Assembly: GCA_029262795.1 (NCBI GenBank)
Contig: JAJCYT010000036.1
Span: 241,587 to 305,586, forward strand
Direction: 5' to 3'
Length of the DNA: 64,000 nt
Source: Candidatus Fraserbacteria bacterium
GTDB taxonomy: Bacteria > Bipolaricaulota > Bipolaricaulia > RBG-16-55-9 > JAJCYT01
This document shows positions 33,500 through 41,939 of the stretch, piece by piece. A program made the position numbers and the translations under genes. The notes beneath the pieces were generated by a model. It was not told the origin of the DNA. It saw nothing but the letters and a program-made list of their open reading frames with translations, and did no database searches. Position 1 is the first letter of the stretch. Every line of letters starts with the position of its first letter.

Positions 33500-34516
33500 A
33501 TGAAATTTCGACCAATCTTATTGCTGCTGCTGATTTTTGGTATGGTGGGCTGTGGACAGTCCGACAATCAAACTGCTTCCGCGCAAGACAATGAAAAATT
33601 GGTGATTTATTCTGGTCGCAGTGAATCGCTGGTTGGTCCGATTATCGAGCAGTTCAAATCCGCCACTGGCATTGATGTGGAAGTTCGCTTTGCAGGCACC
33701 GCCGAACTGGCGGCCACATTACTGGAAGAAGGCAGCGCCAGTCCCGCCGATGTGTTTTATGCGCAAGATCCTGGCGGTTTGGGCGCGGTGGAAAGTTTGC
33801 TCAGCCCTTTGCCCCAGGCATTTCTGGATCGCGTGCCGGAAGCTTTTGCATCCCCCGAACAATTGTGGGTCGGGATTTCAGGCCGTGCCAGAACCCTGGT
33901 GTATAACCCCAACAACGTCAGCGAAGATGAATTGCCGGATGATATTTTTGACTTAATTGATCCCAAATGGAATGACCGTTTGGGATGGGCGCCCACCAAT
34001 GGCTCTTTCCAGGCGATGGTCACCGCCATGCGGCAGCTTTGGGGCGAAGCCAAAACAACCGAGTGGCTCAATGGCGTCCAGGCCAACAATCCGACTGTGT
34101 ACCCAAAGAACACGCCACAGGTTGAAGCCGTGTCTCGCGGTGAAATCGACATTGGTATGGTCAACCACTATTACTTATTCCGCTTCCTATACACCGAAGG
34201 CGAAGACTTTCCAGCCCGCAATTATCACCCTCGCGGTGGTGGCCCTGGTGCGTTGGTGATGGTGTCTGGCGTGGGTGTGTTGGCTTCATCACAAAACAAA
34301 GAAGCGGCTGAACGGTTTATCGATTTCATGCTTTCCCAGGTGGCACAGCAATTCTTTGCCTCGACCACCTTTGAATATCCCGTGCTGGAGGGTGTGACCA
34401 CAGATCGCTTGCTGGTGCCATTGGAAGACATCAATTCACCGGACATTGCGCTGTCTGATCTGTCTGATCTGGCAGGCACTCAGTTGTTGCTTCAGGACAC
34501 GGGGGTGCTGCCTTAA
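33500..34516 (+). CDS. Iron ABC transporter substrate-binding lipoprotein (FutA/FbpA type)
   Basis: A 338-residue extracytoplasmic solute-binding protein with lipobox MVGC (Cys18). It has the ferric-binding family opening KLVIYSGRSESLVGPIIEQF, split into shorter readable strands, and the GTAELAATLLEEG loop. A tandem tyrosine lies in NHYYLFRF (about residues 224-225), equivalent to the Fe3+-ligating Tyr pair of FbpA/FutA. It therefore likely binds Fe(III) directly. ATG 33500 follows GGGAG. First gene of a three-gene operon with permease and ATPase. Confidence 0.9.
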   Translation: MKFRPILLLLLIFGMVGCGQSDNQTASAQDNEKLVIYSGRSESLVGPIIEQFKSATGIDVEVRFAGTAELAATLLEEGSASPADVFYAQDPGGLGAVESLLSPLPQAFLDRVPEAFASPEQLWVGISGRARTLVYNPNNVSEDELPDDIFDLIDPKWNDRLGWAPTNGSFQAMVTAMRQLWGEAKTTEWLNGVQANNPTVYPKNTPQVEAVSRGEIDIGMVNHYYLFRFLYTEGEDFPARNYHPRGGGPGALVMVSGVGVLASSQNKEAAERFIDFMLSQVAQQFFASTTFEYPVLEGVTTDRLLVPLEDINSPDIALSDLSDLAGTQLLLQDTGVLP

Positions 34517-34518
34517 TC

Positions 34519-36150
34519 ATGGCGGCGATGCAGGTGGGCAAACGGTCTTTGTGGCAGTCGCTGTTGCGGCTCGCCAAGGCTGAGAATGTGCCGCCTGTTT
34601 GGGTTTGGTTGCCCGCCGGCTTCGTGGCGCTTGGTGTGCTGCTGCCCCTGATTTATTTGACTGTGCGCACCTTTGAGCTGGGCGATGATGCCTGGCAATT
34701 TTTGATCAGAAGTCGAAATGTAGAGATTTTGTGGAACTCTGCGCTGCTGACATTTTCAGTTGCAGCAGCGTCGGTTGTATTGGCTGTTCCTTTGGCATGG
34801 TTGACGGTGCGAACAGATTTGCCCTTGCGCCGTTTCTGGTCTGTTCTGACCATGCTGCCTCTGGTGTTGCCGAGTTACATTGCCGCTTATCTGTTTGTCA
34901 TCTTTTTTGGCGAACGCGGCGACTTGCAACAATTTCTCAATGGATTGTTTGAGGTGGAACGACTTCCAGGCATTTATGGATTTGGCGGTGCATTTTTGGT
35001 TCTCACATTGTTGAGTTTTCCTTATGTGTTACTCTCCGTTCGTTCTGCATTATGGCGCATGGATCCAGGGATTGAAGAAAGTGCACGACTGTTGGGCAAC
35101 AGGCCGGGCAAAACTTTTTTCCGCGTGACGTTGCCGATTTTGCGACCAGCGATTTTGTCTGGTGCGTTGTTGGCGGCGCTCTACACACTGAGCGATTTTG
35201 GCGCGGTGTCGTTTCTCAATTACAAAACATTCACCTGGGCCATTTATTTGCAATATGGCACATTTGGACGTTCGCTTGCGGCGGCGCTGTCGCTGGTGTT
35301 GGTGCTGTTTACTATTGGATTGTTGCTCATGGAAATGAAAGCCAGAGGGCGATTTAAATACTATCGCAGTGGAACCAGCGCGATGACACCGCCATCGCAG
35401 ATTCAATTGGGAATGTGGCGCTGGCCTGCGTTGCTTTTTTGTGGCTTGATTGTGACGATATCGTTGATCATTCCACTTGCCGTGCTGGCTCAGTGGACCA
35501 TCAAAGGGGTGTTGATCGGCGAAAGTTTTCAATCCTTTTGGGCATTGACCTGGAATTCCATCAGCGCTTCTGGAATGGCGGCAATGGTGACCATTCTAGC
35601 AGCATTGCCAATTGCGCTGTGGTCGGTACGTTATCCAAGCTGGTTGTCTGGATTGATTGAACGGACTACCTATATAGGTTTTGCCTTGCCTGGCATTGCG
35701 GTGGCATTGGCGCTGGTGTTTTTTGCCATCAACTATGCGCGACCCATTTATCAGTCGATGCCCTTGTTGATTTTCGCTTATGTGGTATTATTCTTACCCA
35801 CAGCGGTTGGCGCGATTCGAACCTCTTTGTTGCAGGTCAATCCCAGCATCGAAGAAGCAGCGCGGGGTTTGGGCAAATCCTCGTTTCAGACCGTTCGAAA
35901 AATCAGCCTGCCGCTGATGCGATCAGGCATATTGGCAGCAGCAGCCATGGTGTTTCTATTGGTGATGAAAGAATTACCGGCCACATTGATTTTGGGGCCA
36001 ACCGGATTTAAAACGCTGGCAACCTCGGTGTGGACGTATATTTCCGAAGCCTTTTACGCGCAGGCAGCGGCACCGTCTTTATTGCTGGTGCTGGCCTCGG
36101 CAGGGTCGCTGGTATTTTTATTAACGCAAGAAACGCGGTATACGAAATGA
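34519..36150 (+). CDS. Iron ABC transporter permease, fused (FbpB/AfuB type)
   Basis: A 543-residue integral membrane protein with about 12 helices in two homologous halves. EAA loops occur at IEESARLLGNRPGKTFFRVTLP and IEEAARGLGKSSFQTVRKISLP. The architecture equals FbpB. It starts two bases after the binding-protein stop, and its own stop overlaps the ATPase start as ATGA. It forms the membrane channel for ferric iron handed over by the lipoprotein. It is related in architecture to the orphan permease at 26.5 kb. Confidence 0.92.
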   Translation: MAAMQVGKRSLWQSLLRLAKAENVPPVWVWLPAGFVALGVLLPLIYLTVRTFELGDDAWQFLIRSRNVEILWNSALLTFSVAAASVVLAVPLAWLTVRTDLPLRRFWSVLTMLPLVLPSYIAAYLFVIFFGERGDLQQFLNGLFEVERLPGIYGFGGAFLVLTLLSFPYVLLSVRSALWRMDPGIEESARLLGNRPGKTFFRVTLPILRPAILSGALLAALYTLSDFGAVSFLNYKTFTWAIYLQYGTFGRSLAAALSLVLVLFTIGLLLMEMKARGRFKYYRSGTSAMTPPSQIQLGMWRWPALLFCGLIVTISLIIPLAVLAQWTIKGVLIGESFQSFWALTWNSISASGMAAMVTILAALPIALWSVRYPSWLSGLIERTTYIGFALPGIAVALALVFFAINYARPIYQSMPLLIFAYVVLFLPTAVGAIRTSLLQVNPSIEEAARGLGKSSFQTVRKISLPLMRSGILAAAAMVFLLVMKELPATLILGPTGFKTLATSVWTYISEAFYAQAAAPSLLLVLASAGSLVFLLTQETRYTK

Positions 36151-37295
36151 CATTGGCACTCAGATGTGAAGGTATTAGCAAACAATTTGGAACGGTCCAG
36201 GCCGTAGACAACGTCAGTTTTGGCGTGGAGTCAGGACATATCTTAGCGCTTGTTGGCCCCAGTGGTTGCGGAAAAACCACACTGCTTCGCATGATTGCCG
36301 GCTTTGAGACACCCGAAGAGGGCTTTATCCAAATTGATGACCAATGTGTGATTTGCCCCAATGCTTTTGTGGAACCGGAAAATCGCCAAGTGGGCATGGT
36401 GTTTCAGGATTATGCACTGTTTCCGCACTTAAACGTTAGCGATAACATTTCCTTTGGACTCAAGGGCAGTAAAAAAGACAAACAACAACGAGCCAGCGAA
36501 CTTCTCAAATTGATTGACCTGCCTGATTATGGTGATCGTTTCCCACATGAACTTTCCGGTGGAGAACAACAGCGTGTGGCCCTGGCGCGGACGCTGGCGC
36601 CGAATCCGCGACTTGTTTTGCTGGATGAACCCTTTAGTAACCTCGATGCTGATTTACGCCGCGAACTCCGCACAGATGTCAGAGCTATTTTGAAAAAGTT
36701 AAACATCACCACCATCCTCGTCACCCACGATCAGGAAGAAGCCATGGAAATTGGCGATCAGGTGGCCGTATTGCATAGCGGACATTTGGAGCAGATTGGG
36801 CCAACATTTGAAGTGTATGAACAACCACAAACGCCCTTTGTGGCAAGATTCCTGGGCAAGGCTGACTTCCTCCCCGTTCGCTTCAGCAAAGAAGCGTTGC
36901 GCACAGACTTGGGTCCGCTTCCATTGCCAAACGAGCTGCCAAAAGGGCAACATCTTCACGTCCTCGTCCGTCCAGAATTTTTGGAAATCAGCGGACAGCC
37001 CATGGACCGCAGTGTGCCTGTGGAAGTGGTGACCAACAAATCATCAGGTCACACATCCGTGCATTGTCTCAAAACGCCATCAGGCCGTCGTGTTCACAGC
37101 GCGAGCCTGGGGCCGATGCGTTTTCCTGAAGGCTCTAAGGTGTATGCGCGGCTCAATATTCCCAACCCCGTTGTCTTCGATGAAATGGATGAACAACCGT
37201 ATTGTTTGTTTAGTCCCGAAGATGGCCCTTGTTGTCAACTGCTGCAAAAGTCCGGCCTTATACAAATTCAATCTTTCGTCAAAAATTTGCTATAA
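36147..37295 (+). CDS. Iron ABC transporter ATP-binding protein (FbpC type)
   Basis: A 382-residue ABC ATPase. Walker A is GPSGCGKTT (near residue 37), Q-loop MVFQDYALFPHL, signature LSGGEQQRVALAR, Walker B LVLLDEPFSNLD, and H-loop VTHDQEEAM. The C-terminal 140 residues form the TOBE/OB-like regulatory domain of the MalK/FbpC/PotA subfamily. ATG 36147 overlaps the permease stop. It energises import through the fused permease. Confidence 0.95.
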   Translation: MTLALRCEGISKQFGTVQAVDNVSFGVESGHILALVGPSGCGKTTLLRMIAGFETPEEGFIQIDDQCVICPNAFVEPENRQVGMVFQDYALFPHLNVSDNISFGLKGSKKDKQQRASELLKLIDLPDYGDRFPHELSGGEQQRVALARTLAPNPRLVLLDEPFSNLDADLRRELRTDVRAILKKLNITTILVTHDQEEAMEIGDQVAVLHSGHLEQIGPTFEVYEQPQTPFVARFLGKADFLPVRFSKEALRTDLGPLPLPNELPKGQHLHVLVRPEFLEISGQPMDRSVPVEVVTNKSSGHTSVHCLKTPSGRRVHSASLGPMRFPEGSKVYARLNIPNPVVFDEMDEQPYCLFSPEDGPCCQLLQKSGLIQIQSFVKNLL

Positions 37296-37296
37296 T
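37286..37296 (+). promoter_or_regulatory. Promoter implying a leaderless transcript
   Basis: ATTTGCTATAAT (extended -10, TATAAT at 37291-37296) ends 7 bp before the methyltransferase ATG at 37304, with TTCAAT at 37267-37272 as a possible -35 (18-bp spacer). Transcription would start at or next to the start codon. It also overlaps the end of the upstream ATPase gene. Confidence 0.6.
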
Positions 37297-37303
37297 CGCA
37301 TCC

Positions 37304-37954
37304 ATGAAAAGCAAACATTACCAGGAATTTAATCACGATGAAGATGCACCAACGTATGATCAGATTGATCTGAATGACCCGATCCGTCACGGTTACTACG
37401 AAGTGTTGGATTGGACGATTGAACAGGCCGCCATCTCCAGTGATGATGTCGTGCTGGATTTGGGCACCGGTACGGGCAATTTGTCCAAGCTGATTCAATC
37501 CTGTAAACAACTCATCTGCGTCGATATTTCCAACAACATGATGGAAATCGCCAAAACAAAATTGGTACATCTGCCTCAAGTGGAGTTTGTGTTCGAAGAT
37601 GTGCTCGCGTATTTTGGTGAATCTCGACCTCAGTTTGATGCCATCATCAGCACCTACACACTCCACCATTTGATTGAAGATGAAAAACAGATTTTCTTTC
37701 AAAAAGTGTTTGACCAACTCAACCCTGGTGGTCGTGCCGTGTTCGGTGATTTGATGCTCGAAAGCAAAACGGTGGAACCAGACTTCATCAAAAAATATCG
37801 AGATCAGGGGCTTGAAGGTGTGGCACAGGCATTTGAGGAAGAATTTTTCTGGTACGTGGATTCAGCCGTGACCGGTTTAGAGCGAGTTGGATTCAGCGTC
37901 GAAGCAAAACGATTTTCTGATTTGTCTTGGGCCATTTCAGCTAAGAAGCTGTAG
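37304..37954 (+). CDS. Class I SAM-dependent methyltransferase (YrrT/YcgJ-like)
   Basis: A 216-residue methyltransferase. SAM motif I VLDLGTGTGNLSK (near residue 48), CVDISNNMMEIAK after it, motif IV DAIISTYTLHHL, and LNPGGRAVFGDL. The C-terminal part carries EEFFWYVDSAVTGLERVGF, typical of a YrrT-like group thought to act on small molecules. The substrate is unknown. ATG 37304 is preferred because a good -10 box lies just before it. Its end overlaps the convergent membrane-protein gene by 14 bp. Confidence 0.87.
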   Translation: MKSKHYQEFNHDEDAPTYDQIDLNDPIRHGYYEVLDWTIEQAAISSDDVVLDLGTGTGNLSKLIQSCKQLICVDISNNMMEIAKTKLVHLPQVEFVFEDVLAYFGESRPQFDAIISTYTLHHLIEDEKQIFFQKVFDQLNPGGRAVFGDLMLESKTVEPDFIKKYRDQGLEGVAQAFEEEFFWYVDSAVTGLERVGFSVEAKRFSDLSWAISAKKL

Positions 37955-38405
37955 TTTTCGATTCGGATACAGGTGCAGGGCACACACCTGTTCTCACTTG
38001 ACGTGCTTTAACAAACACCGCCAGCCCCATGATGATCACTGAGATCGCTCCGATGATGGGCCGATAGGGTTCGATGTAGGTCATGACCGAGGTGGTGCCT
38101 AATGCCATGACAAACACCTTGTTGCAGATGGGGCAGCCAAACGCCACGATACCGCCAATCACACCACTGTAAGCCGTGGCATTTTGTGATTTTGTGTTTT
38201 CTTGTTTGCCATAAAAATGCAAACCGGCATAGGCGCCTACCAAAACAGATGTCAGTGCCAGAAACACATAATCCAATGGTAAAGATGGGATCATTCGTGT
38301 GAAAACAGGATTGGGAATTAATCCTGTTGGTGCACCAAAAATAAAAAATGCACCTATGGTGCTGATCACACCAATGCCGATGGCTTTTAGAGTTTGTGGA
38401 TTCAT
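37941..38405 (-). CDS. Four-helix membrane protein with a CPIC motif
   Basis: A 154-residue membrane protein with four hydrophobic helices (about 9-27, 44-62, 80-105, 115-133). A loop-helix motif FGCPICNKVFVMALGTTSVMTYIEPYRP recurs, as I recall, in small uncharacterised membrane proteins of several phyla. The CxxC could bind metal or do redox chemistry. The C-terminal tail has a second Cys in RTGVCPAP. The function is unknown. It is divergent from DUF3179. Confidence 0.7.
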   Translation of the reverse strand: MNPQTLKAIGIGVISTIGAFFIFGAPTGLIPNPVFTRMIPSLPLDYVFLALTSVLVGAYAGLHFYGKQENTKSQNATAYSGVIGGIVAFGCPICNKVFVMALGTTSVMTYIEPYRPIIGAISVIIMGLAVFVKARQVRTGVCPAPVSESKTTAS

Positions 38406-38501
38406 ATCTTTTAATTTATAGTCTCATCCTCTTTTCTTAACTGTAAGCAGGCTCACATCACTTTGCAATTCAAACTTGATATGCTAAACCATGTGAGCTT
38501 T

Positions 38502-39764
38502 ATGAAAACAATCAGGCTTCTATTGGCATTGATATTGTTGATTCAACTGCCCGTTTTTGCAGACCATGTGCCGCAAAGCGATATTACGCCCGATGTGCCG
38601 CGTGATGGGATTCCGCCACTGGACAATCCAAAATATGACACTGTTGCTGAAGCTGACTGGTGGGCGGATGAAGATTGGGTGCTGGTCTATGAGCGTAATG
38701 GTGATGCGCGTGCTTATCCAATCAACATCATGAACTGGCATGAAATTGTCAACGACACGATTGGCGGGCTGGAAGTACTGGTCAGCTATTGCCCGTTATG
38801 TCGGTCGGGCATTGTGTTTGATCGACATTTGAACAAAGCGGAAATTCCACCTGAAGCGCAAGGTGTTTTATCCGAAGACACGATTTTGGCATTTGGCAAC
38901 ACAGGGGCACTGTATGAAAGCGATATGGTGATGTACGATCGCCAGACAGACAGTCAATGGTTTCAGGTAGGAGGGGAGGCTCTCATCGGCCCTTTGCATG
39001 GGGTGAAGATGAAGCGACTGCCTTCCAGCATGATGCCCTGGAAACTTTTTAAGAAAAGCTATCCTGAAGGGCTGGTGCTGTCCAAAGACACAGGCTATCG
39101 CAATCGTGATTATGAGCACGATATGTTTGAGAGATACAGTCAGAATCAAGAAAATCTTTATTTCGGCACAACATTTAAGGATGAGCGCCTGCCACTTAAA
39201 TCTCGAGTTTTAGGTGTCAGTTTCGATAGTGCCAATCGTGCCTATCACCTAGACAACCTGGAAGATGGGGTTTACATGGATCAAGTTGGACAACAGTCTT
39301 TGGTGTTGTTCATCAGTCAAGGGGCAGGGGTGGTATATGAGCCTCGCGTGAATGATCAGTTGCTTTCATTTCATGCCCAGGATGGATTATTTGTGGATGA
39401 GCAGACAAACTCCGTTTGGGATTTCTCTGGTAAAGCGGTTTCGGGTGAACTCACTGGATCACAATTGGAGCGCTTGACGCAAACAAACATCTACTGGTTC
39501 AGTTGGGCCATTCACCAACCGGACACTGATGTGGTGCCAGAGTTGGACAGCTTTCAATCTTATGAAGTGATAGATTTTACTGGTTCAAATACTGAGATGG
39601 TCAAGGTTGATACAGGGGCGAATGTTGAAGCGCAACAAAGTTTTGAACCTGAACAAACTTTAGCAAAACAGGCAAATGGTTTTCCAGGATGGATTTGGAC
39701 TGTTTTGGTAGGCGTGACAATTGCATTGGGTGCTGTGTTATTTATGACTGCAAATAAGAATTGA
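38502..39764 (+). CDS. DUF3179 domain-containing membrane-anchored protein
   Basis: A 420-residue protein with a signal peptide (IRLLLALILLIQLPVFA) and a C-terminal membrane helix (WIWTVLVGVTIALGAVLFMT). The bulk matches DUF3179: RDGIPPLDNPKYD, NGDARAYPINIMNWHEIVND, then SYCPLCRSGIVFDR with a CxxC pair, GALYESDMVMYDRQTDSQW, and VLSKDTGYRNRDY. The family's biochemical role is unknown, although the conserved CPLC suggests metal or disulfide chemistry outside the membrane. ATG 38502 begins the signal peptide; the upstream reading does not. Confidence 0.88.
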   Translation: MKTIRLLLALILLIQLPVFADHVPQSDITPDVPRDGIPPLDNPKYDTVAEADWWADEDWVLVYERNGDARAYPINIMNWHEIVNDTIGGLEVLVSYCPLCRSGIVFDRHLNKAEIPPEAQGVLSEDTILAFGNTGALYESDMVMYDRQTDSQWFQVGGEALIGPLHGVKMKRLPSSMMPWKLFKKSYPEGLVLSKDTGYRNRDYEHDMFERYSQNQENLYFGTTFKDERLPLKSRVLGVSFDSANRAYHLDNLEDGVYMDQVGQQSLVLFISQGAGVVYEPRVNDQLLSFHAQDGLFVDEQTNSVWDFSGKAVSGELTGSQLERLTQTNIYWFSWAIHQPDTDVVPELDSFQSYEVIDFTGSNTEMVKVDTGANVEAQQSFEPEQTLAKQANGFPGWIWTVLVGVTIALGAVLFMTANKN

Positions 39765-39766
39765 CC

Positions 39767-39988
39767 TTACCCTAACATCATGCTGGTGCTGGACACTGCA
39801 AAAATGGCTGCGACCCAAACCAACACGGCGAACGTGCCAAACAATGTTTTTTTCATCGAAACCTCTTTATGCATGTTGGAAATTTTCTTGATGTAATTGT
39901 TCAAAGATCGGTTGGACACTGAAATGCCTTTTTTAGATTTGTAAGGAATATTGCCGACTTTTCTGTTCGCTGTTTTTAGGTTGTTCAT
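39767..39988 (-). CDS. Small single-helix membrane protein with two possible starts
   Basis: The reading gives 73 residues. A basic N-terminal half (NRKVGNIPYKSKKG) is followed by a hydrophobic helix (LFGTFAVLVWVAAIFAVSS). AAGGAG lies seven bases before ATG 39988. A second site, AGAGG, lies six bases before an internal ATG at 39856 that begins MKKTLFG. The 29-residue short form would be a plain membrane peptide. Both forms could be made. Function unknown. Confidence 0.55.
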   Translation of the reverse strand: MNNLKTANRKVGNIPYKSKKGISVSNRSLNNYIKKISNMHKEVSMKKTLFGTFAVLVWVAAIFAVSSTSMMLG

Positions 39989-40149
39989 TCGTTTCTCCTT
40001 GTTGTTTTTGTTTTGAGTGTTTGTAGGTTCTCATAAAACCAACGCGGAAGAATTGAACAAAGTGGCTCATTTTAAAAAATTGTTCTATTGTCAAGACAAC
40101 CATGATTGTTAAATCAATAATGATGTCACACCGCAACTGAGGAGCATCA

Positions 40150-40611
40150 ATGACCATAAGAACGCCCACCGCAGAGGAAATGGACGATGTGTTTATGATG
40201 GGGTTCGACGTTTGGGGAGAAGCGCTGTCACCCTCTGATTATCTGAATGATTGCCGTAACAGTTCAAAATATCAAAAGGGTCACTGGCATGTGCTGGTTG
40301 TGAATGATGAAATTGTATCTTCCTTAATCACGTATAAAAACGAATTTGGGCTTCCTGAAAAATGTTATGGTATTGGCTCTGTGGCAACACCGCCGCTATG
40401 TCGAAACAAAGGGTATGCGTCTGCTTTGGTCAGTGAAGTGGTTCAAAACCTTGAGGCGACAGGGGGCCGGGCCATCTATCTGTTTTCCGATATCGACACT
40501 GGCTTTTATGAAAAACTTGGATTTGAAATTATGGATATGAAAAGCCGTTGCATGGTTAGAAGGGTTGATCCTTTATTTGCGTTAACTCAAGATGTGCCTT
40601 CCTATTTCTAG
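40150..40611 (+). CDS. GNAT family N-acetyltransferase
   Basis: A 153-residue acetyltransferase. Strand beta4 and the acetyl-CoA loop read GIGSVATPPLCRNKGYASALVSEVV, and IYLFSDIDTGFYEKLGFE supplies the final strand and Tyr general-acid region. The acceptor is unknown. The start is preceded by GAGGAG. A strong hairpin at 40631-40660 follows the stop. Confidence 0.85.
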   Translation: MTIRTPTAEEMDDVFMMGFDVWGEALSPSDYLNDCRNSSKYQKGHWHVLVVNDEIVSSLITYKNEFGLPEKCYGIGSVATPPLCRNKGYASALVSEVVQNLEATGGRAIYLFSDIDTGFYEKLGFEIMDMKSRCMVRRVDPLFALTQDVPSYF

Positions 40612-40630
40612 CACGAGACCTACAAAGAGA

Positions 40631-40660
40631 AGCGCCCAGTGTCGTTAGACACCGGGCGCT
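40631..40660 (-). terminator. Hairpin terminator between convergent genes
   Basis: AGCGCCC-GTGTC / GACAC-GGGCGCT forms a 12-bp stem with one bulge pair and a 4-nt loop. A pyrimidine-rich TTCTCTTTG tail follows on the minus strand, so it chiefly ends the rpmG transcript. Confidence 0.7.
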
Positions 40661-40691
40661 GCTGCTGAAAATAAACAATGTGGCGATGTGT

Positions 40692-40847
40692 TTAAGATTC
40701 TTTGTAAGTCACATGTTTTCGTACGACAGGATCATATTTGCGCAATTCCAATTTTTTGGTGGTTTTGCGCTTGTTTTTTTGAGTGTAATAACAATGAGGA
40801 CTTTCGCTGCTTTTCATTTTTACCAGTTCGCGATCACCTTTTGCCAT
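40692..40847 (-). CDS. rpmG: 50S ribosomal protein L33
   Basis: A 51-residue protein, [20 protein letters not shown] at the start and [14 protein letters not shown] at the end, clearly L33 of the large ribosomal subunit. The [18 protein letters not shown] core matches. It has only one Cys, so this is the zinc-free (C-minus) form rather than the four-Cys zinc ribbon form. AAAGGAG precedes the ATG. It follows a small Cys-rich gene by 12 bp in the same direction. No secE, nusG or tRNA genes are adjacent. Confidence 0.95.
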   Translation of the reverse strand: MAKGDRELVKMKSSESPHCYYTQKNKRKTTKKLELRKYDPVVRKHVTYKES

Positions 40848-40859
40848 AACATTTCTCCT

Positions 40860-41117
40860 TTAAACTTTGTGCATTAATTCAACATCACGCATGAGTTTGC
40901 GTTGCCGTCGGAGGAAGCGCTGAAAATGCTTCTCCCAGCTTGCAAAATTATCCGTACTCCACTTTTCTACATCCAGCGGATGTTCGCGGAGGAATGCCAC
41001 CCAACTGTCAAAACAGCAACTGCATAAATGCATTTCGCCAGAGCATAACGGCACACTGGCCGACTGATGGCATTCTCGCACCACACACCACTGGACTGAA
41101 TTATTCGTCTCGTGCAT
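40860..41117 (-). CDS. Small Cys-rich hypothetical protein, about 85 aa
   Basis: Read from ATG 41117 it has CVVREC, then PLCSGEMHLCSCCFDSW, a set of Cys/His that could hold one zinc, then a basic helical C-terminus (HFQRFLRRQRKLMRD). Its stop lies 12 bp before rpmG with the rpmG ribosome site in between, so it is likely the first gene of a two-gene operon. No good ribosome site is seen before its own ATG, and a longer reading to 41150 exists. I do not recognise the family. Confidence 0.5.
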   Translation of the reverse strand: MHETNNSVQWCVVRECHQSASVPLCSGEMHLCSCCFDSWVAFLREHPLDVEKWSTDNFASWEKHFQRFLRRQRKLMRDVELMHKV

Positions 41118-41231
41118 GAGGTGCGACCATTCTACCCAAAAGATAGGCAATTTTCACGTTTTCAAGTGTCTTGCAGGTTACTTTTGATTGTTGGAGACGA
41201 TAATAAACTTGCAAAAAACAGGGAGGCTTTC

Positions 41232-41459
41232 ATGATGAAATTGTCCATTCTTTTAGGCTTTTTGTTGCTTTTGTCCGGTTGCCTGCACCAGCCACATCCA
41301 TGCGGATCAATGAATCAAATTGGCCATGAAGATGATTGTTTTCAGCAGATTCACAATGAAATTATTGGCGACAACTTGAACAACGGCCATACAATTCAAC
41401 CAGATGGCCTTCGATCTGAAAATCAAATTCTTTGGCCAGCCGTTGTTCCAGCTCACTGA
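41232..41459 (+). CDS. Small lipoprotein overlapping the fur 3' end
   Basis: A 75-residue reading with a strong GGGAGG ribosome site and a textbook lipoprotein signal (LSILLGFLLLLSGC). The mature part is only about 58 residues, with Cys in HPCGS and DDCFQ. The last 33 codons run antisense through the end of the fur-like gene (98 bp overlap). The N-terminal half looks real; whether translation continues through the overlap is uncertain. Confidence 0.5.
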   Translation: MMKLSILLGFLLLLSGCLHQPHPCGSMNQIGHEDDCFQQIHNEIIGDNLNNGHTIQPDGLRSENQILWPAVVPAH

Positions 41460-41793
41460 TCACACACTCGTCAAACTCAACGGTTTTTCGGCAACTGACA
41501 CAAATGACATGATGGTGGTGGCCTTCTCCCGTAAGTAGATAAGTTGTGGTGGCTGCGCCTAGGCTGGAGATTTGTAACATCCCCAATTTGGCCATTAATT
41601 CCAACGTTCGATAAACAGACGCTCGACCGACGTTTGGATGATGCTTGTGAACGACATTGACCACTTGCGGCGCGGTGAGGTGGTCGGTGGCTTCAACCAG
41701 CGCTTCAATCGTAGCACGTCTGGCCAGGGTGCTTTTAAAGCCTTCGGCCTGAAGCCTTGCCAATGTCTGTTGGATCAATTCTTGATGGTTCAT
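41362..41793 (-). CDS. Fur family transcriptional regulator (Fur/Zur)
   Basis: A 143-residue metalloregulator. Winged helix: RRATIEALVEATDHLTAPQVV and GRASVYRTLELMAKLGML. The C-terminal dimer and metal domain has GHHHHVICVSC (His92-95, Cys98, Cys101) and CSSC (Cys138, Cys141), the structural zinc site. Sequence alone does not separate Fur from Zur. The zinc/manganese transporter 2.8 kb away and the Fur-like palindrome before the iron operon are both candidate targets. Its start region lies within a divergent region containing a long inverted repeat. Confidence 0.9.
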   Translation of the reverse strand: MNHQELIQQTLARLQAEGFKSTLARRATIEALVEATDHLTAPQVVNVVHKHHPNVGRASVYRTLELMAKLGMLQISSLGAATTTYLLTGEGHHHHVICVSCRKTVEFDECVISELEQRLAKEFDFQIEGHLVELYGRCSSCRQ

Positions 41794-41802
41794 GTTTTTT
41801 CA

Positions 41803-41854
41803 TTGAAGCCATTCTGTTTGGAATCTTTAGTCTAACCAGATCAAATGGCTTCAA
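41803..41854. repeat. Long inverted repeat upstream of the Fur-family gene
   Basis: TTGAAGCCATT (41803-41813) and AATGGCTTCAA (41844-41854), perfect 11-bp arms separated by 30 nt. It begins 10 bp before the fur ATG in a divergent promoter region. It could be paired operator half-sites for autoregulation or an mRNA hairpin in the MFS leader. Confidence 0.5.
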
Positions 41855-41939
41855 CAAACGCCCTGGCAATAAAAAAACAAGTCCTTACAATAAAACCTTC
41901 GTCCAAATTTTCGCCCGCCTCGTACAGATAGAAGGTTTG

